The position numbers were made by a program, and so were the translations under genes. Below are positions 23,115 to 33,075 of a DNA stretch of 64,000 nucleotides, piece by piece (positions within the stretch are counted from its first letter, which is position 1; every line of letters starts with the position of its first letter). The notes under the pieces are model-generated. The model had not been told where the DNA came from, made no database searches, and was given only the letters and a program-made list of their open reading frames with translations. The stretch is taken from assembly GCA_963854835.1 (NCBI GenBank), contig OY978530.1, forward strand, positions 8,342,354-8,406,353, in the 5' to 3' direction. Source of the DNA: Megamerina dolium (taxonomy: Eukaryota > Arthropoda > Insecta > Diptera > Megamerinidae).

Positions 23115-24431
23115 CTATCTGTCATTGGTTACATGGATACACCGTGGCCCTGATGAGCCAGGTGGCATCAGAGCGTGTGACGCAGATGACGATGTTGGAC
23201 TAGTTACTATTGCGGACGATGGCGGTGTCGTACCCTTACTCCTTTGGCTAATCATGTGCGTTGTGTCTGCACCGCGGCAGAGAAGCGTGTTGTGCTTCTG
23301 CAGGCAACTTGTACACACTTCATAGGAGCACTGGCTAACAGTATGCCCGAAACGAAGGCAATTAAAATATACCGCTAGGCGTCTTACGAGTTCCCAGCGA
23401 TCCTGTACTTGTAGATCGCGGAAACGTTGGCATTTCATAAGGCGATGGCTGCCCAAGCACTGTGAGCAAGCACCATCTGAGGGCGTTGTACCTGTAGATG
23501 GTGATGACTTCACGGAGGCAACATGCGCCTTAACTGAGCGAGAGGCTAAACGTCGCGACCCCGATTGCATGCTACCGGATCGCGGTGTAGAGTTTATGTT
23601 GTTGGCACGTCGTTCAAGAAAGTTTAATAAGTCTTCTAGCTTCGGTATGTGGACGGTTACGAGACTCATACCCCATTCGTTTTGTGTCGCTGTAGGTAGC
23701 TTCGGCAAAAGTACGGGGACTGCGATAGCATCCCAGTGTTGCACTGAAACTTGCATTACGGCAAGTGCACGGAATGAATTACACACGCAATCAACTATGG
23801 TACGCAGGGCAGTCGGAGTTTCTGCTGGGTTATCTGGTAGATAAAGAAAGCTCTGTACATGCGTATCTGCCAATAAAGGATGATTGTCGTAGCGGCGTTT
23901 CAATTCCGACCACAGTTCCTCATAGCCACCAGTATACAATCCACCAATCATCGGAACACCCTCTGGGTCGATACATTGGCGAAGCTTGCTCAGTTTGTAA
24001 GTTGGATCTAAGTCTAATCGCTTGTGAACCATTGCTTCAAATAGATCTTTAAAAGCCAACCAATTCGTAGGCCTTCTGTCAAATCGGTGAATTGATACCG
24101 GATCCAGGCGCATGTCAGCCACTTGGTTGACTGTCGAAATCTTGCCCTGAACTGTATTTCGGCGAGCTATATGGCGTTGTAATATGACGCATATTGTGGA
24201 GTGCAACTTCTCTATTGAAGCAAGCAACTCGTCGTGTGCGGTAGTTTCAGCTTCTTCAGCCTTACCGACCAGATCGAAATGATGTTGTAGAAAACGATCA
24301 AAATGTTGATTTGCTCGGCTTAGTAAAACCTCACACTCCACCTGATATGGTTCGAAACCTACTTCCTGAGTTTCTTTTCCCAGACGCACAATTGAAGCAT
24401 GTGCCGAGGTACGTAAGTTCAATGAAGCCAT
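23115..24431 (-). CDS. gag: BEL-III gag polyprotein
   Basis: A 438-codon open frame starts about 70 bases after the 5' LTR and PBS. Residues about 115-260 form the DUF1759-like capsid region (RRPTNWLAFKDLFEAMVHKR; KLSKLRQCIDPEG). Near residues 325-400 come cysteine knuckles (CSQCLGSHRLMKC; YFNCLRFGHTVSQC; CTSCLQKHNTLLC). The second knuckle has Tyr where the first Cys is expected, a likely lesion. Gag forms the particle core and binds RNA in this family. It is the longest undamaged frame of the element. Confidence 0.88.
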   Translation of the reverse strand: MASLNLRTSAHASIVRLGKETQEVGFEPYQVECEVLLSRANQHFDRFLQHHFDLVGKAEEAETTAHDELLASIEKLHSTICVILQRHIARRNTVQGKISTVNQVADMRLDPVSIHRFDRRPTNWLAFKDLFEAMVHKRLDLDPTYKLSKLRQCIDPEGVPMIGGLYTGGYEELWSELKRRYDNHPLLADTHVQSFLYLPDNPAETPTALRTIVDCVCNSFRALAVMQVSVQHWDAIAVPVLLPKLPTATQNEWGMSLVTVHIPKLEDLLNFLERRANNINSTPRSGSMQSGSRRLASRSVKAHVASVKSSPSTGTTPSDGACSQCLGSHRLMKCQRFRDLQVQDRWELVRRLAVYFNCLRFGHTVSQCSYEVCTSCLQKHNTLLCRGADTTHMISQRSKGTTPPSSAIVTSPTSSSASHALMPPGSSGPRCIHVTNDR

Positions 24432-24476
24432 TGATCGAAAAAAGACTTGAATAAAATATAAGAAAGGTGGTCGCGA

Positions 24477-24494
24477 TCCTCACAGGAGGCACCA
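24477..24494 (-). other. Primer-binding site of BEL-III
   Basis: On the minus strand the 5' LTR is followed by TTTTT and then TGGTGCCTCCTGTGAGGA. TGGTGCC starts are usual for BEL/Pao primer-binding sites. Confidence 0.65.
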
Positions 24495-24499
24495 AAAAA

Positions 24500-24868
24500 T
24501 GTATAAGAATAAAAACTACAAATGTTCAAAAACACAAAACGACCCATGTCGCACACACGATGATTCAATTCTTACTGAAAAGAAGCAATTCATTTTATTC
24601 GATCAATGCTTACAATATATTTTCTATGTACATGCATTTTAGGTAAACGAAGTTCAATAGGTATACATAAATATGTATATATACATAATGTTTGGTTATT
24701 TCTAAACATACGATGTATTAACGGAGCATGTTAATACATAATGCAATTGATGACGTCGTTGACATACGTAGATCAAATAAATGGTATAACCCTACAATGA
24801 GGTGATTTTAGTGTTACATAGGCATAGTCGATACACGAGAATGATGACGTCACATCCAATCTCATACA
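24500..24868 (-). repeat. BEL-III 5' LTR
   Basis: Same TGTATAAGAATAAA...CTCATACA unit as the 3' LTR. Minus-strand transcription of the element should start here. Divergence between the two LTRs could date the insertion, but one block near 24616-24652 looks replaced rather than point-mutated. Confidence 0.92.
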
Positions 24869-26225
24869 ATTATAAAGAATGTTAATAAAATCTGAGACCC
24901 ACTCATCCAAATTTGATTGGGTGTGGGCCAGTTTACTGCGGAAAGCATTTGGCATAATTTAACATAGTTGGTCTTTTTAAAGCAGAACTGTTCAAATTGC
25001 GAAGCCATATTGTAACGTACACGGCAGAAATATTCTAAAGATACGCAGATAGTAGGATGATGGCTGCCTTCAGGGATAGCAAATGGATCACAAAGAGATA
25101 GAGATACACCAAGAGCATCATCTACATATACTAAATCCAAAATTTTGTTATAAAAATAATTTACTTGTTTTAAGCCAAGCTCAGAGAATGAATCCAGAAA
25201 TACATTAAAGTTTTCACGAGTAGTGCATGGAATTAATTGATTATTTTCATCTAAATTCCAACAAAAATATGGTAAGTTGAAATCACCGAAAGTTAACAAA
25301 GAATCATTTAGATTAAGCATATTAAAAAAATTCACAACAAGAGAAGCATGTTTAAGATATACACTGATATCCGAGTTTTGGGGAATGTAAGAGCATGTAA
25401 TGTACAGACATTTAGCTCCCAACCGAACACGAGTACATACAAATTCAAAGTCTTGAATTTCCGGAAACAAAATTAAATCAGACGGAAATGAAGTCTTTAT
25501 CGCTATAAAGACGTCGCCACCAATTTTTGACTGAATGTTCTTTCTAAATATTTGGAAAGCATTACACAAAATTTCTGAATTTGTTAAGTTTCAGAAAAGA
25601 CAAGAATATCTAACTATATATCAAAACTTTTCAGAAATAACTCACACAACTTCGTGTTTAAGCCCCTAACATTCTGATACAAAACGTATAGGAATGCTGG
25701 GGAAGATCTTAGTTTTTTTGTAGCATCGGAAGGACGTGATAAGGTTACAGTATTTCGAGAGTTCATATTCACTTTCTGCTTAAACACGAATTCACGTATT
25801 ATAGCACCAGCAGGCCAAAAAGTTTTACAAACTAAGTTGTCAAATTTGTCCGCTGGTACAGAAATTTTAAAAGAGGCAATTTTCCGATCATAAGCACAAT
25901 TTAGTTTATAAACAGAAATGTCATTCGTTTTCATTTTAGAGTTTATATGAAACTTTATATCTTCTATAGTTATCTCAGAAGATAATCTAGAAAGAAATAT
26001 TGTTTTCCTAGGTGGTACTACAACCGACTTTCTAGATAATATTGAAACACATGGACCATCAATTACATTGGAACTGCTAGGAGGAGTCGGATTTGTCACG
26101 ACTATCACCGGAGGGGACTTTAGAATGGGCGTAGACACCCGTATTTCACCTTGGTCCCTATCACCACTGTTTTCAGTGGTAAGATCACTGCTAGGAGCTA
26201 GTGGCGGGATTTTTCCTTTAAGCAT
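24869..26225 (-). pseudogene. CR1-1 ORF1 and endonuclease
   Basis: 26225-25614 reads an ORF1 with a proline/serine-rich N-terminus and a conserved domain (KTIFLSRLSSEITIEDIKF; AYDRKIASFKISVPADKF; WPAGAIIREF). It passes in frame into the endonuclease start LYQNVRGLNTKL, so the normal ORF1/ORF2 boundary is lost. After a TAG at 25614 the endonuclease continues (24862-25569: GGDVFIAIKTSFPSDL, LTFGDFNLPYFCW, IPEGSHHPTICV). His near the end is the catalytic position of APE-type endonucleases. BEL-III cuts the segment that links it to RT. Confidence 0.82.
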
Positions 26226-26460
26226 TTACAATTATTGAATAAACATTGTCACAAATTCCACATCTATGGATCTAAAATTTAGGCACGTCCAGCCAGAACC
26301 CTCCCGGAGATACCAGCACACTTGGAATGTGCCAAATCATTGCACATCCAACATAACAAAACTTTTTCAGTTTCGCTTCTAATGCTATACTTATATAAAC
26401 ATTCCACTTTACAAGTATAACAACAACAAAAAACAAAACAGAATATTTATACTTCCTAAG

Positions 26461-28131
26461 GACCGTTTTGTAGTTAACCCAGTCTACATCTAGATGGGAG
26501 CTGTTTGCGCGATTGAAGACCTTACGACATCCTTTCTTCAGAATACCTAGCTCTCGATTCCACCATGGAGGTTTTGGCTTCACCATTTTTTTTTTGTTTC
26601 AGACAGGACTTTCTAATTGCCTTGTTGAGAATTTTGTTGAGGCAGCAGACTGTGACTTCTACCTGATTTACAGCGAATAGCGCGGAAGGAGCTTCCGGAA
26701 GGTGGGCAATAACTACCTCCTTGAAGCGCGAAAAGTTTGCCTTCCTAGAGTTTCTAAAAACAGCTGGGGATGGTAGCTTACGATCTTTTATAAACTGTAT
26801 GTTCTTGTGATCAGAAAAAGAATGCTGATCCAGTACCTTCCAGGTCCTAACATATCCTATAATGTCTTCGGAGGCAAGGGTAATATCTAAAACTTCCTGT
26901 TTGTTTTTGGTTACAAAGGTTGGGGTGTTACCCGTATTACAAATTTCAAGATTTGTTATAAGGATAAAATTAGACTCACCTGTTTCGTTCATGTCACTGC
27001 TTTCCCAAACTGTGTGGTTCGTGTTGGCGTCGCATCCCAGTATGAGTCCAGCATGGTGCTTGTGGGCATCTTCAACCAGATGATTTAGATTGTTTAAAGG
27101 TGGTGGTTCTTGGTGGTCATGTGCGAGGTAGGCTAATACAGGCCAGCATCGTGAACTTATGTTCTCTGCACATACCACCGTAGTATCTAAATCACTGTAA
27201 GTACAGAGAAAAAGGAAAGTTATTGATGATCTCAAGAGTATATACGATATAGGTCTATCAGTGTTCCGCGTATACACCAGTTTGTACTTCGGCGTCCCCA
27301 GTCCAAAAACCTAGCATCCTCCAGTTCGATGCCGAAATAAAGCCGTCAGTGTCATTTTTGTCCAACACCGCCTTCACCAAATCCCCCTTAAGGATTTCGC
27401 TAAAAGAGGTACCAACGGCTGTAGTACCACGGGCTCTCTTAGCCATTGGTTTGGTGGTGTCCTCATATGAACGCTGACGTTTTATATTTGTCCCGCCCGA
27501 AGCCTTCGAGCGGCTAATAATATTTTTAGCTCATACCGGGGAAGCCTTCTGTTTGTCAGACTTCACATTCTCTAGTATGGTTTATAATTTCTCAAGCACC
27601 CTCGTTGCCGTCCGGCGCTCTCGGTGGTTGGGCATTGACGTTAGTTTGGTATCCGACGCTCTGCTGAATTTTGGCAGGCTTGTGCTTGAACGGTTGGTCG
27701 GAAGATTCTCGGAGTGGACAGGACCTGGTTTATTTTCCAGGACTTTAGCTGCCTATTCCGGTTTAGTCGGTTTTTGGTGAGATCCGTACTCTTTATTATT
27801 TTTATTTTTGTGCTCCATAAGGTTCCCACGAGTTGCAGAGAAAGGGAAGGTCCATCTGCGCAGAGATTCGCAGTACGCAGACAAGGTTATTTAATACGGA
27901 GGATATTTAATAACGACTAGGACATTTTTTTTTAACTGGGCCTCCAGCCTAGCTGATTTTCGGCACGGGCCGTATAACTCCTTAATCCAGCCCAGGGGAT
28001 AGAGATATTTGAGAGGAGTAGGGGAGAGGAGAGATGGGGAACTCTATCCTATGGAAAAGTTACCTGACCAGAGTGCCTACGCCATCTGTAGTTATTACCA
28101 GCCAGCACGCACGGGGAGGGTTTGAAAGAGG
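26461..28131 (-). mobile_element. LOA/R1-type LINE, 5' part (LOA-I)
   Basis: Minus-strand 5' UTR (28131 to about 27830), decayed ORF1 and endonuclease, ending where the CR1-1 leader starts. The 5' UTR shares a 25-base identical block (27856-27880) with the complete LOA-II at 54732-54756, as well as general similarity over about 250 bp. RT and everything downstream are missing; CR1-1 may have inserted here or a deletion may have occurred. Confidence 0.78.
26522..27446 (-). pseudogene. LOA-I endonuclease domain
   Basis: 27277-26522 reads PISYILLRSSITFLF-like sequence, then AGLILGCDANTNHTVWESSD (catalytic Asp-Asn region), NTPTFVTKNKQEVLDITLAS and FSDHKNIQF (Ser-Asp-His of the APE fold), followed by the linker PPWWNRELGILKKGCRK near 26570. 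27258-27446 belongs to the ORF1/ORF2 junction. It is related to, but clearly diverged from, the endonuclease of LOA-II. Confidence 0.8.
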
Positions 28132-28194
28132 ATTTTCGCCAGCCATTTGATTTAAAAAAAAGGACATAACATTTAATCACGTATAAAATCTTTA

Positions 28195-28770
28195 TTGAGT
28201 CAATAGAACGATCTATATAATTCAATGTTTGAAAATAATTTCATGTAAATAATGACCGCGGCTGCGCCTCATATGGTTAATACGCTGGGTCCAATTATGG
28301 CATACTCTCTCCAACATATCGGCCGATATCTCACAAATAAAATTATCAATATTGGTTTCCAGTGCGCTGAAATTTTGATTGAGCTTCGTCGCAGAACACA
28401 ATTTTGCGATAAAAAAGTGGATCTTCATCCAACTTTGCCATTCACCAAAAGTTAACCGTTGTGGTAGGTCGTGTGGCTTTAATTCTTGCACCAGCTGTAT
28501 TTTATAAGGTTTTGGGTCTTTCCTAAAAATATTCCACGTAGTGGAGTAACAGAGGCCCAATTGCTGCGAACGGTATCAAATCGATAATTCACGGTCATCA
28601 ACAACACTGGCGGATACAGCTGCGATATTTTCCTCTGTCCACACTCTAGATATGCGTGTTGGTGGTTTAATGTCTAATAATGTAAATAATAATGGTGCGA
28701 AATTTAGTCACAAGATTCCGAATAGCCGCCTCAGAAGGTCGACTTTTTTATTATAGACCAAACTGAACAT
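28195..28770 (-). pseudogene. Mariner-2 transposase fossil
   Basis: On the minus strand: IKPPTRISRVWTEENIAAV (about 28680-28620), LGLCYSTTWNIFRKDPKPYK (28560-28500), LPQRLTFGEWQSWM, then a jump to CEISADMLERVC and HYLHEIIFKH, the transposase C-terminus. The catalytic core is deleted. It resembles mariner-1 in layout but is a separate lineage. Confidence 0.75.
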
Positions 28771-28857
28771 GTTTGACAGTAACATGTTACACAAAAACAG
28801 CTGATCTGCCAAAAACAGTGTTGGCAAAAAGAAAGTTGCTAAAAAATCATCGTGTAC

Positions 28858-30327
28858 ATAAGGGTTGATCACGAAAATAAGTATCAAAATTTCATCCCTA
28901 GTTTAAAAGATTATGTTCAAACATTCTAGGGACAAAATAAACTTCTTTTCCTCTTAACCCTTTTACAACCGCCAAGATGTTTTTTTTAATCATAAGACAG
29001 TTGTTTATTATCCGACTTTTTAGAATGAAAACTCATTAAAAGAGCTATCAGGGAGTATATTTGCTTAATATATGAGTTTGAAATTAAATGAGCCCCTAAA
29101 AATCATATTCAGTTCCCTGAGTTTACCAACCTAATCAAACATTGAAGTTCGATGTGTGTAGCTAACTCTAAAACTAAAGCAGCTATAACTAAAAAAAATG
29201 TTGAATACGGGTTAATATCTACCCGTAAATTTTGGAAGCGGTTTCTATAGTTCTTTTTGTTACTCATTTCTTTGGGAAGCAAAAAGAGCCAGGAATTGAG
29301 ACTAGAACATTGCACTGCACTGAAATTTATTATCTGTGAGAAGTCGTATTTCAATGGAGAGAAACGGGTCCGTTTTGGTTCCTTGTGAAAAATAAACCAC
29401 TTGCTTAAGTTAGAACAAATTTAAAATTACAGAGCCGCCTTGCGTACAATTCTACACGTATGACGAATTAATATAATTTCAATACTCAACTAATAAGGTT
29501 ATATTAAATAAAATTATAATAATATGCAAAAGAGATTGTAATATATTTTATAATGTTTATAGAATTTTTGTATCATTCACTGAATTCCGAAGGTTATGTA
29601 CCATTCGTGAGTGACTGAGACCGCGGCGTTACCGATGGAAAACGACTCGGATATATATTTTCCAAACTAGAAAACGAGAGCAACTTTAATATCGTCAAGA
29701 TTTAGTGTAACATAACATTTTCTTATTTAAATTCACTTTGCAATGCAATTACGGACAGGAACGGTCGATTAGGACACTATGACATGACCTTCTCTCAATT
29801 TGTTTTCCGACCAAGTGACAGACGTTTCTGTCAGTTAAACAATCGGACATAGAAGAAATATTAATGGATCGAAGTCCAACACTACTTTAGGGCTTTCGAC
29901 GCTTTCTTTTTGCTTCTATTGGGAGATATTAATCCTTAATGAAAGTTTAATTTCGTTATTACTCCGTTAGTTTTAGAGTTAATTTCATACTTTAAATAGA
30001 AAAGTCTTATGGTTTTTAAAGGGCTTTAATTCTATGATGGAAAAATTTTTGATTAGGGGGTAGAATCAGACGAACTAAATTAAATTTTTTAAAGTTTCAT
30101 ATCAAAGTCATATATGAAAGGGTTATATCTCTCCCTGATAGCTTTTCAACGAGCTACCACGTCCAAAAGTCAATCAATAACTGTGCTATGATAAAACAAC
30201 CATTCTGGTGGTTCTAAAAGCGTTAAGAAAAAAAAATTGTTTTTCCCAAATGTGTTTTAAAATAATCTTTTACACTAGATGTGAAATTTTAAAACCTTTT
30301 TGTTGTATGGGGAGCGATCCACCTTAA
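28858..30327. mobile_element. Non-coding element with long (about 230-bp) terminal inverted repeats
   Basis: The outer 230 bp or so on each side are inverted copies of one another at roughly 70% by eye. Left landmarks are ATAAGGGTTGATCACG, CAAAATTTCATCCCTAG, AAAAGATTATGTT, CTCTTAACCCTTTT and GAGCTATCAGGGAG. The right end carries complements of close relatives of each, in reverse order. The interior (29.1-30.05 kb) has no coding frame I can recognise. It has the layout of a long-TIR non-autonomous DNA transposon. The right end touches the mariner-1A TIR. Confidence 0.72.
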
Positions 30328-30362
30328 TGTAAAGGGTTATCCATTTCGCGGTTTCAAAAGTA
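30328..30362 (+). repeat. Mariner-1A left TIR
   Basis: Begins TGTAAAGGGTTATCCATTTC. It matches the complement of 31606-31640 at 34 of 35 positions. Confidence 0.93.
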
Positions 30363-30445
30363 TAGGGCTAGAATTCGACATCTGTCAAACTGAGTTGTTA
30401 AAACAATTTCTTTCTTTTTCAGTTCAAAATCTGACATTTGCGAAA

Positions 30446-31531
30446 ATGGATCGCTTAACTATCGCACAACGCATTAAAATTGTAAAAACCTACTACAAAA
30501 ATGGTGAATCTGCAACAGCCACATATCGTGCTTTAAGAGGAGATTATGGTTTACATAATCGTCCAACTACGCAAGCAATTGGCAAAATTGTGAAGAAATA
30601 TGAAGAGACTGGATCGGTTACAGATATTGTAAGGCCTGTGCATCATCGTTTCGCTCGTACCACCGAAAATATCGCTGCTGTAAATGAAAGTGTTGCCGAA
30701 GACCCGAATGTGTCGATTCCTCGTCGTTCTTAGGAATTAGGACTGTCTTACGGCACATTATGGCGTATTTTGCATTTGGATCTACACCTACATCCATATA
30801 AAATCCAGCTCACACAACAACTGAAGCCAGCTGACCATTCACAACGTCGTAGATACGTCGAATGGGTGCTTGAACAACAGGCGGTGGACGGCGATTTTTC
30901 GAACAAAATTTTCTTCAGCGACGAAGCACATTTCTCACTCGGTGGGTATGTTAACAAACAAAATTGTCGTATTTGGGGTTCTGAGAATCCTAAAGTAATT
31001 GAAGAGAGGCCACTACATCCACAAAAAGTCACTGCTTGGTGCGCTCTTTGGTCCGGAGGTGTGATTGGACCTTACTTGTTCGAAAACGACGATGGAACGA
31101 CTGTCACCGTCAATTCGGAGCGTTATGGTCATATGATAACCGACTTTTTTTTGCCTGCTATTGAAGAATACGACTTAGAGAATATGTGGTTTCAACAAGA
31201 CGGTGCCACATGCCACACAACTCGAGCGAATATGGCTTTATTGCAAGAGAAATTTTCTGGCCGCGTAATTTCTCATCGTGGCGATATCAAGTGGCCACCA
31301 AGATCATGCGATTTGACACCGCTTGACTTTTTTTTGTGGGGCTTCGCGAAAGACCATGTTTATGCAGATAAACCTTTAACTCTTGAGCACCTAAAAACCA
31401 ACATTCGTCACGTTATGGCTGAGATACCGAACAATATGTGTCAAAAAGTGGTCGAAAATTACCTCAAAAGAATCGATGTTTGCAACAATTCGCGTGGTGG
31501 TCATTTAAATGATTTAGTATTTCACACATAA
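30446..31531 (+). pseudogene. Mariner-1A transposase with one in-frame stop
   Basis: From ATG 30446 the frame runs 361 codons to 31531 with a single TAG at 30731. An N-terminal helix-turn-helix (LTIAQRIKIVKTYYKNGESA) and a second helical region precede the catalytic core. Acidic residues occur in FFSDEAHF, WFQQDGATCH and SCDLTPLDFFLWG. From the second to the third Asp there are 36 or 41 intervening residues, depending on which Asp of DLTPLD is used; the larger value would fit DD41D (rosa-like) mariners. Copy B at 15613-16265 has CAG at the stop position. Confidence 0.92.
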
Positions 31532-31605
31532 TGTCAACGTTCAAACTTTATAATAAAAAAGAAATATCATGATAAAAAATATTTTATATGTGTTTTATTT
31601 ACATT

Positions 31606-31640
31606 TACTTTTGAAACCGCAAAATGGATAACCCTTTACA
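31606..31640 (-). repeat. Mariner-1A right TIR
   Basis: Complement of the left TIR, ending CCCTTTACA next to TA. The tail of RTE copy 3 starts within a few bases. Confidence 0.93.
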
Positions 31641-31644
31641 TATA

Positions 31645-32434
31645 TTACTTACTTACTTATGTGGCCATTACAACCGAATATCGATTTAGGCCGAATATAA
31701 TATGATTCGCCAGCCATCTCTGTTCTTCGCTAGCTGGCGCCAGTTAGAAATTCCAAGCGCCGTCAGGTTCTCCAGTACTTGGTCTTTCCACCGGAGGTGA
31801 GGTCTTCCTCTTCTGCGTCATCCTCCAGCGGGCTCCGAATATAACACCTTCTTAGCTGGAGCGTGTTCTTCCATTCGCTCGACATGACCTATCCAGCGCA
31901 GCCGCTGGCTTTTGATACGCTTTACTATGTCAATATCGGCATACAGCTCGTACAGCTCATGGTTGTACCTTATTCGGTACTCGCCACCAACGCAAATAGG
32001 TCCAAAGATCTTGCGTAGAACCTTTCTCTCGAAAACTCCAAGCATTTGCTCATCTGAGGTGGAAATTGTCCAGGCTTCAGCGCCTTATGTTCGGACAGGC
32101 ATGACGAGAGACTTGTAGAGTGTAGTTTTAGTTCTTCGAGAGAGAGCTCGACTTCTCAATTGCTTACTTAGGCCAAAGTAGCACCTGTTTGCAAGAGTGA
32201 TCCTTCGTAATATCTCCAGGCCGACGTCATTACTCCTGTTAATGCTGGTTCCAAGATAGACAAAGTACCTTACTACTTCAAAAGCGTAGTTGTCAACAGT
32301 GACGTGCTGTCCAAGACGCCGAGACTCTTTGTTTGTTGACACTAGATACTTCGTCTTGCCCTCATTCACCGTAAGACCCATCCGACGCGACTCTCTTTCT
32401 AACTCTGAGAATGCTGCACTGACTGCTCGCGTGT
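31645..32434 (-). mobile_element. RTE-family LINE, copy 3 (5'-truncated)
   Basis: Minus-strand RTE C-terminus with its (AGTA)n tail lying against the mariner-1A end. The frame is broken near 32095 and at 31818, but the protein segments match copies 1 and 5. The 5' end falls within a few bases of the copy 2 truncation point. A gypsy integrase fragment abuts it. No target duplication is evident. Confidence 0.88.
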
Positions 32435-33075
32435 GTCGTATTATGTTGTGACATCGAAATGCCATTAAGAAAATTGGTATATGTGCATCCCATTCTTTTT
32501 GATATTTATCTACGACCTTTTTCAGATATTCCTCCAAGGTCCGGTTGAACAATTCTACCTTGCCATCAGATTGTGGATGCAAAGTTTCTCTACGAGCTTT
32601 GTGTATACCCAACATACGGCACATCTCTTGGAATACAACTGATTCGAAATTTAGAAATTGGTCTGAGAGTAATTACATCGGTACACCAAAACGAGTAATC
32701 CATTGGTTGAAGAATACTTCGGCAACCGCACAAGCTTCTTGATTTGTAATGGGGTATACTTCAGGCTATATATTAAAGTAATGTATAACCACCAGAACAT
32801 AATTGTTCGCTGGGTTGCTTGTTGGAAATGGCCCAGCTATGTCCATAGCAATTCTCTCAAATGGAGCACCGACGGTGTATTGGTGCATTTGACCGCGACT
32901 TTTCTTAGTGGGACCTTTGGCCATTGCACATTGTTCACACTTCCGAATCCAATCAGCAACATGATCATGGCATGCAACCCAATAAAATCGTTTCTTTATT
33001 TTCTTATGACCAAATACGTTCCACTGATAGCATTGTGATACTCAGCTTTTACAATGCTGAGAGTCTTCTTTAATC
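32435..33075 (-). pseudogene. Ty3/gypsy integrase fragment (gypsy-2)
   Basis: Minus strand: a YHNAISGTYLVIRK-like zinc-binding remnant near 33040, IAMDIAGPFPTSNPANNYVL near 32840, WITRFGVPM near 32700, then CRMLGIHKARRETLHPQSDG and VELFNRTLEEYLKKVVDKYQ (32624-32500). This is the end of the integrase core, with the catalytic Glu in VELFNRT. It is distinct from the errantivirus at the left of the window. RTE copy 3 cuts it. Confidence 0.82.

Larger units (their letters stand above)
19084..24868 (-). mobile_element. Complete BEL/Pao retrotransposon BEL-III
   Basis: A 5,785-bp minus-strand element with both LTRs (373 and 369 bp), a PBS, an open gag, and pol domains in canonical order (protease, RT, RNase H, integrase). 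Flanking pentamers GTTAT and ATTAT are a plausible 5-bp target duplication with one change. Pol has several frameshifts, so the copy is probably inactive, but it is the most complete LTR element in the window. Confidence 0.92.
17111..26460 (-). mobile_element. CR1/Jockey-type LINE (CR1-1), split by BEL-III
   Basis: On the minus strand the order is 5' leader, ORF1 (to 25680), endonuclease, RT (to 17195) and a short 3' UTR. BEL-III (19084-24868) lies inside it, and the LINE coding sense continues across that insertion. Without BEL-III the LINE is about 3.5 kb. The EN start QNVRGLNTKL, the RT box FADDVKLF and the LNLDKCKFMTFSR segment place it among CR1/Jockey-like LINEs; the exact clade is uncertain. 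Its 5' end meets a truncated LOA element and its 3' end a Copia fragment. Confidence 0.83.
30328..31640 (+). mobile_element. Mariner-type transposon, nearly intact (mariner-1A)
   Basis: A 1,313-bp element with 35-bp terminal inverted repeats (30328-30362 and 31606-31640, one mismatch) around a single transposase gene. TA follows the right end; the left flank reads AA, or TA if shifted by two bases. It is the most complete DNA transposon in the window, with one premature stop in the gene. Confidence 0.92.
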
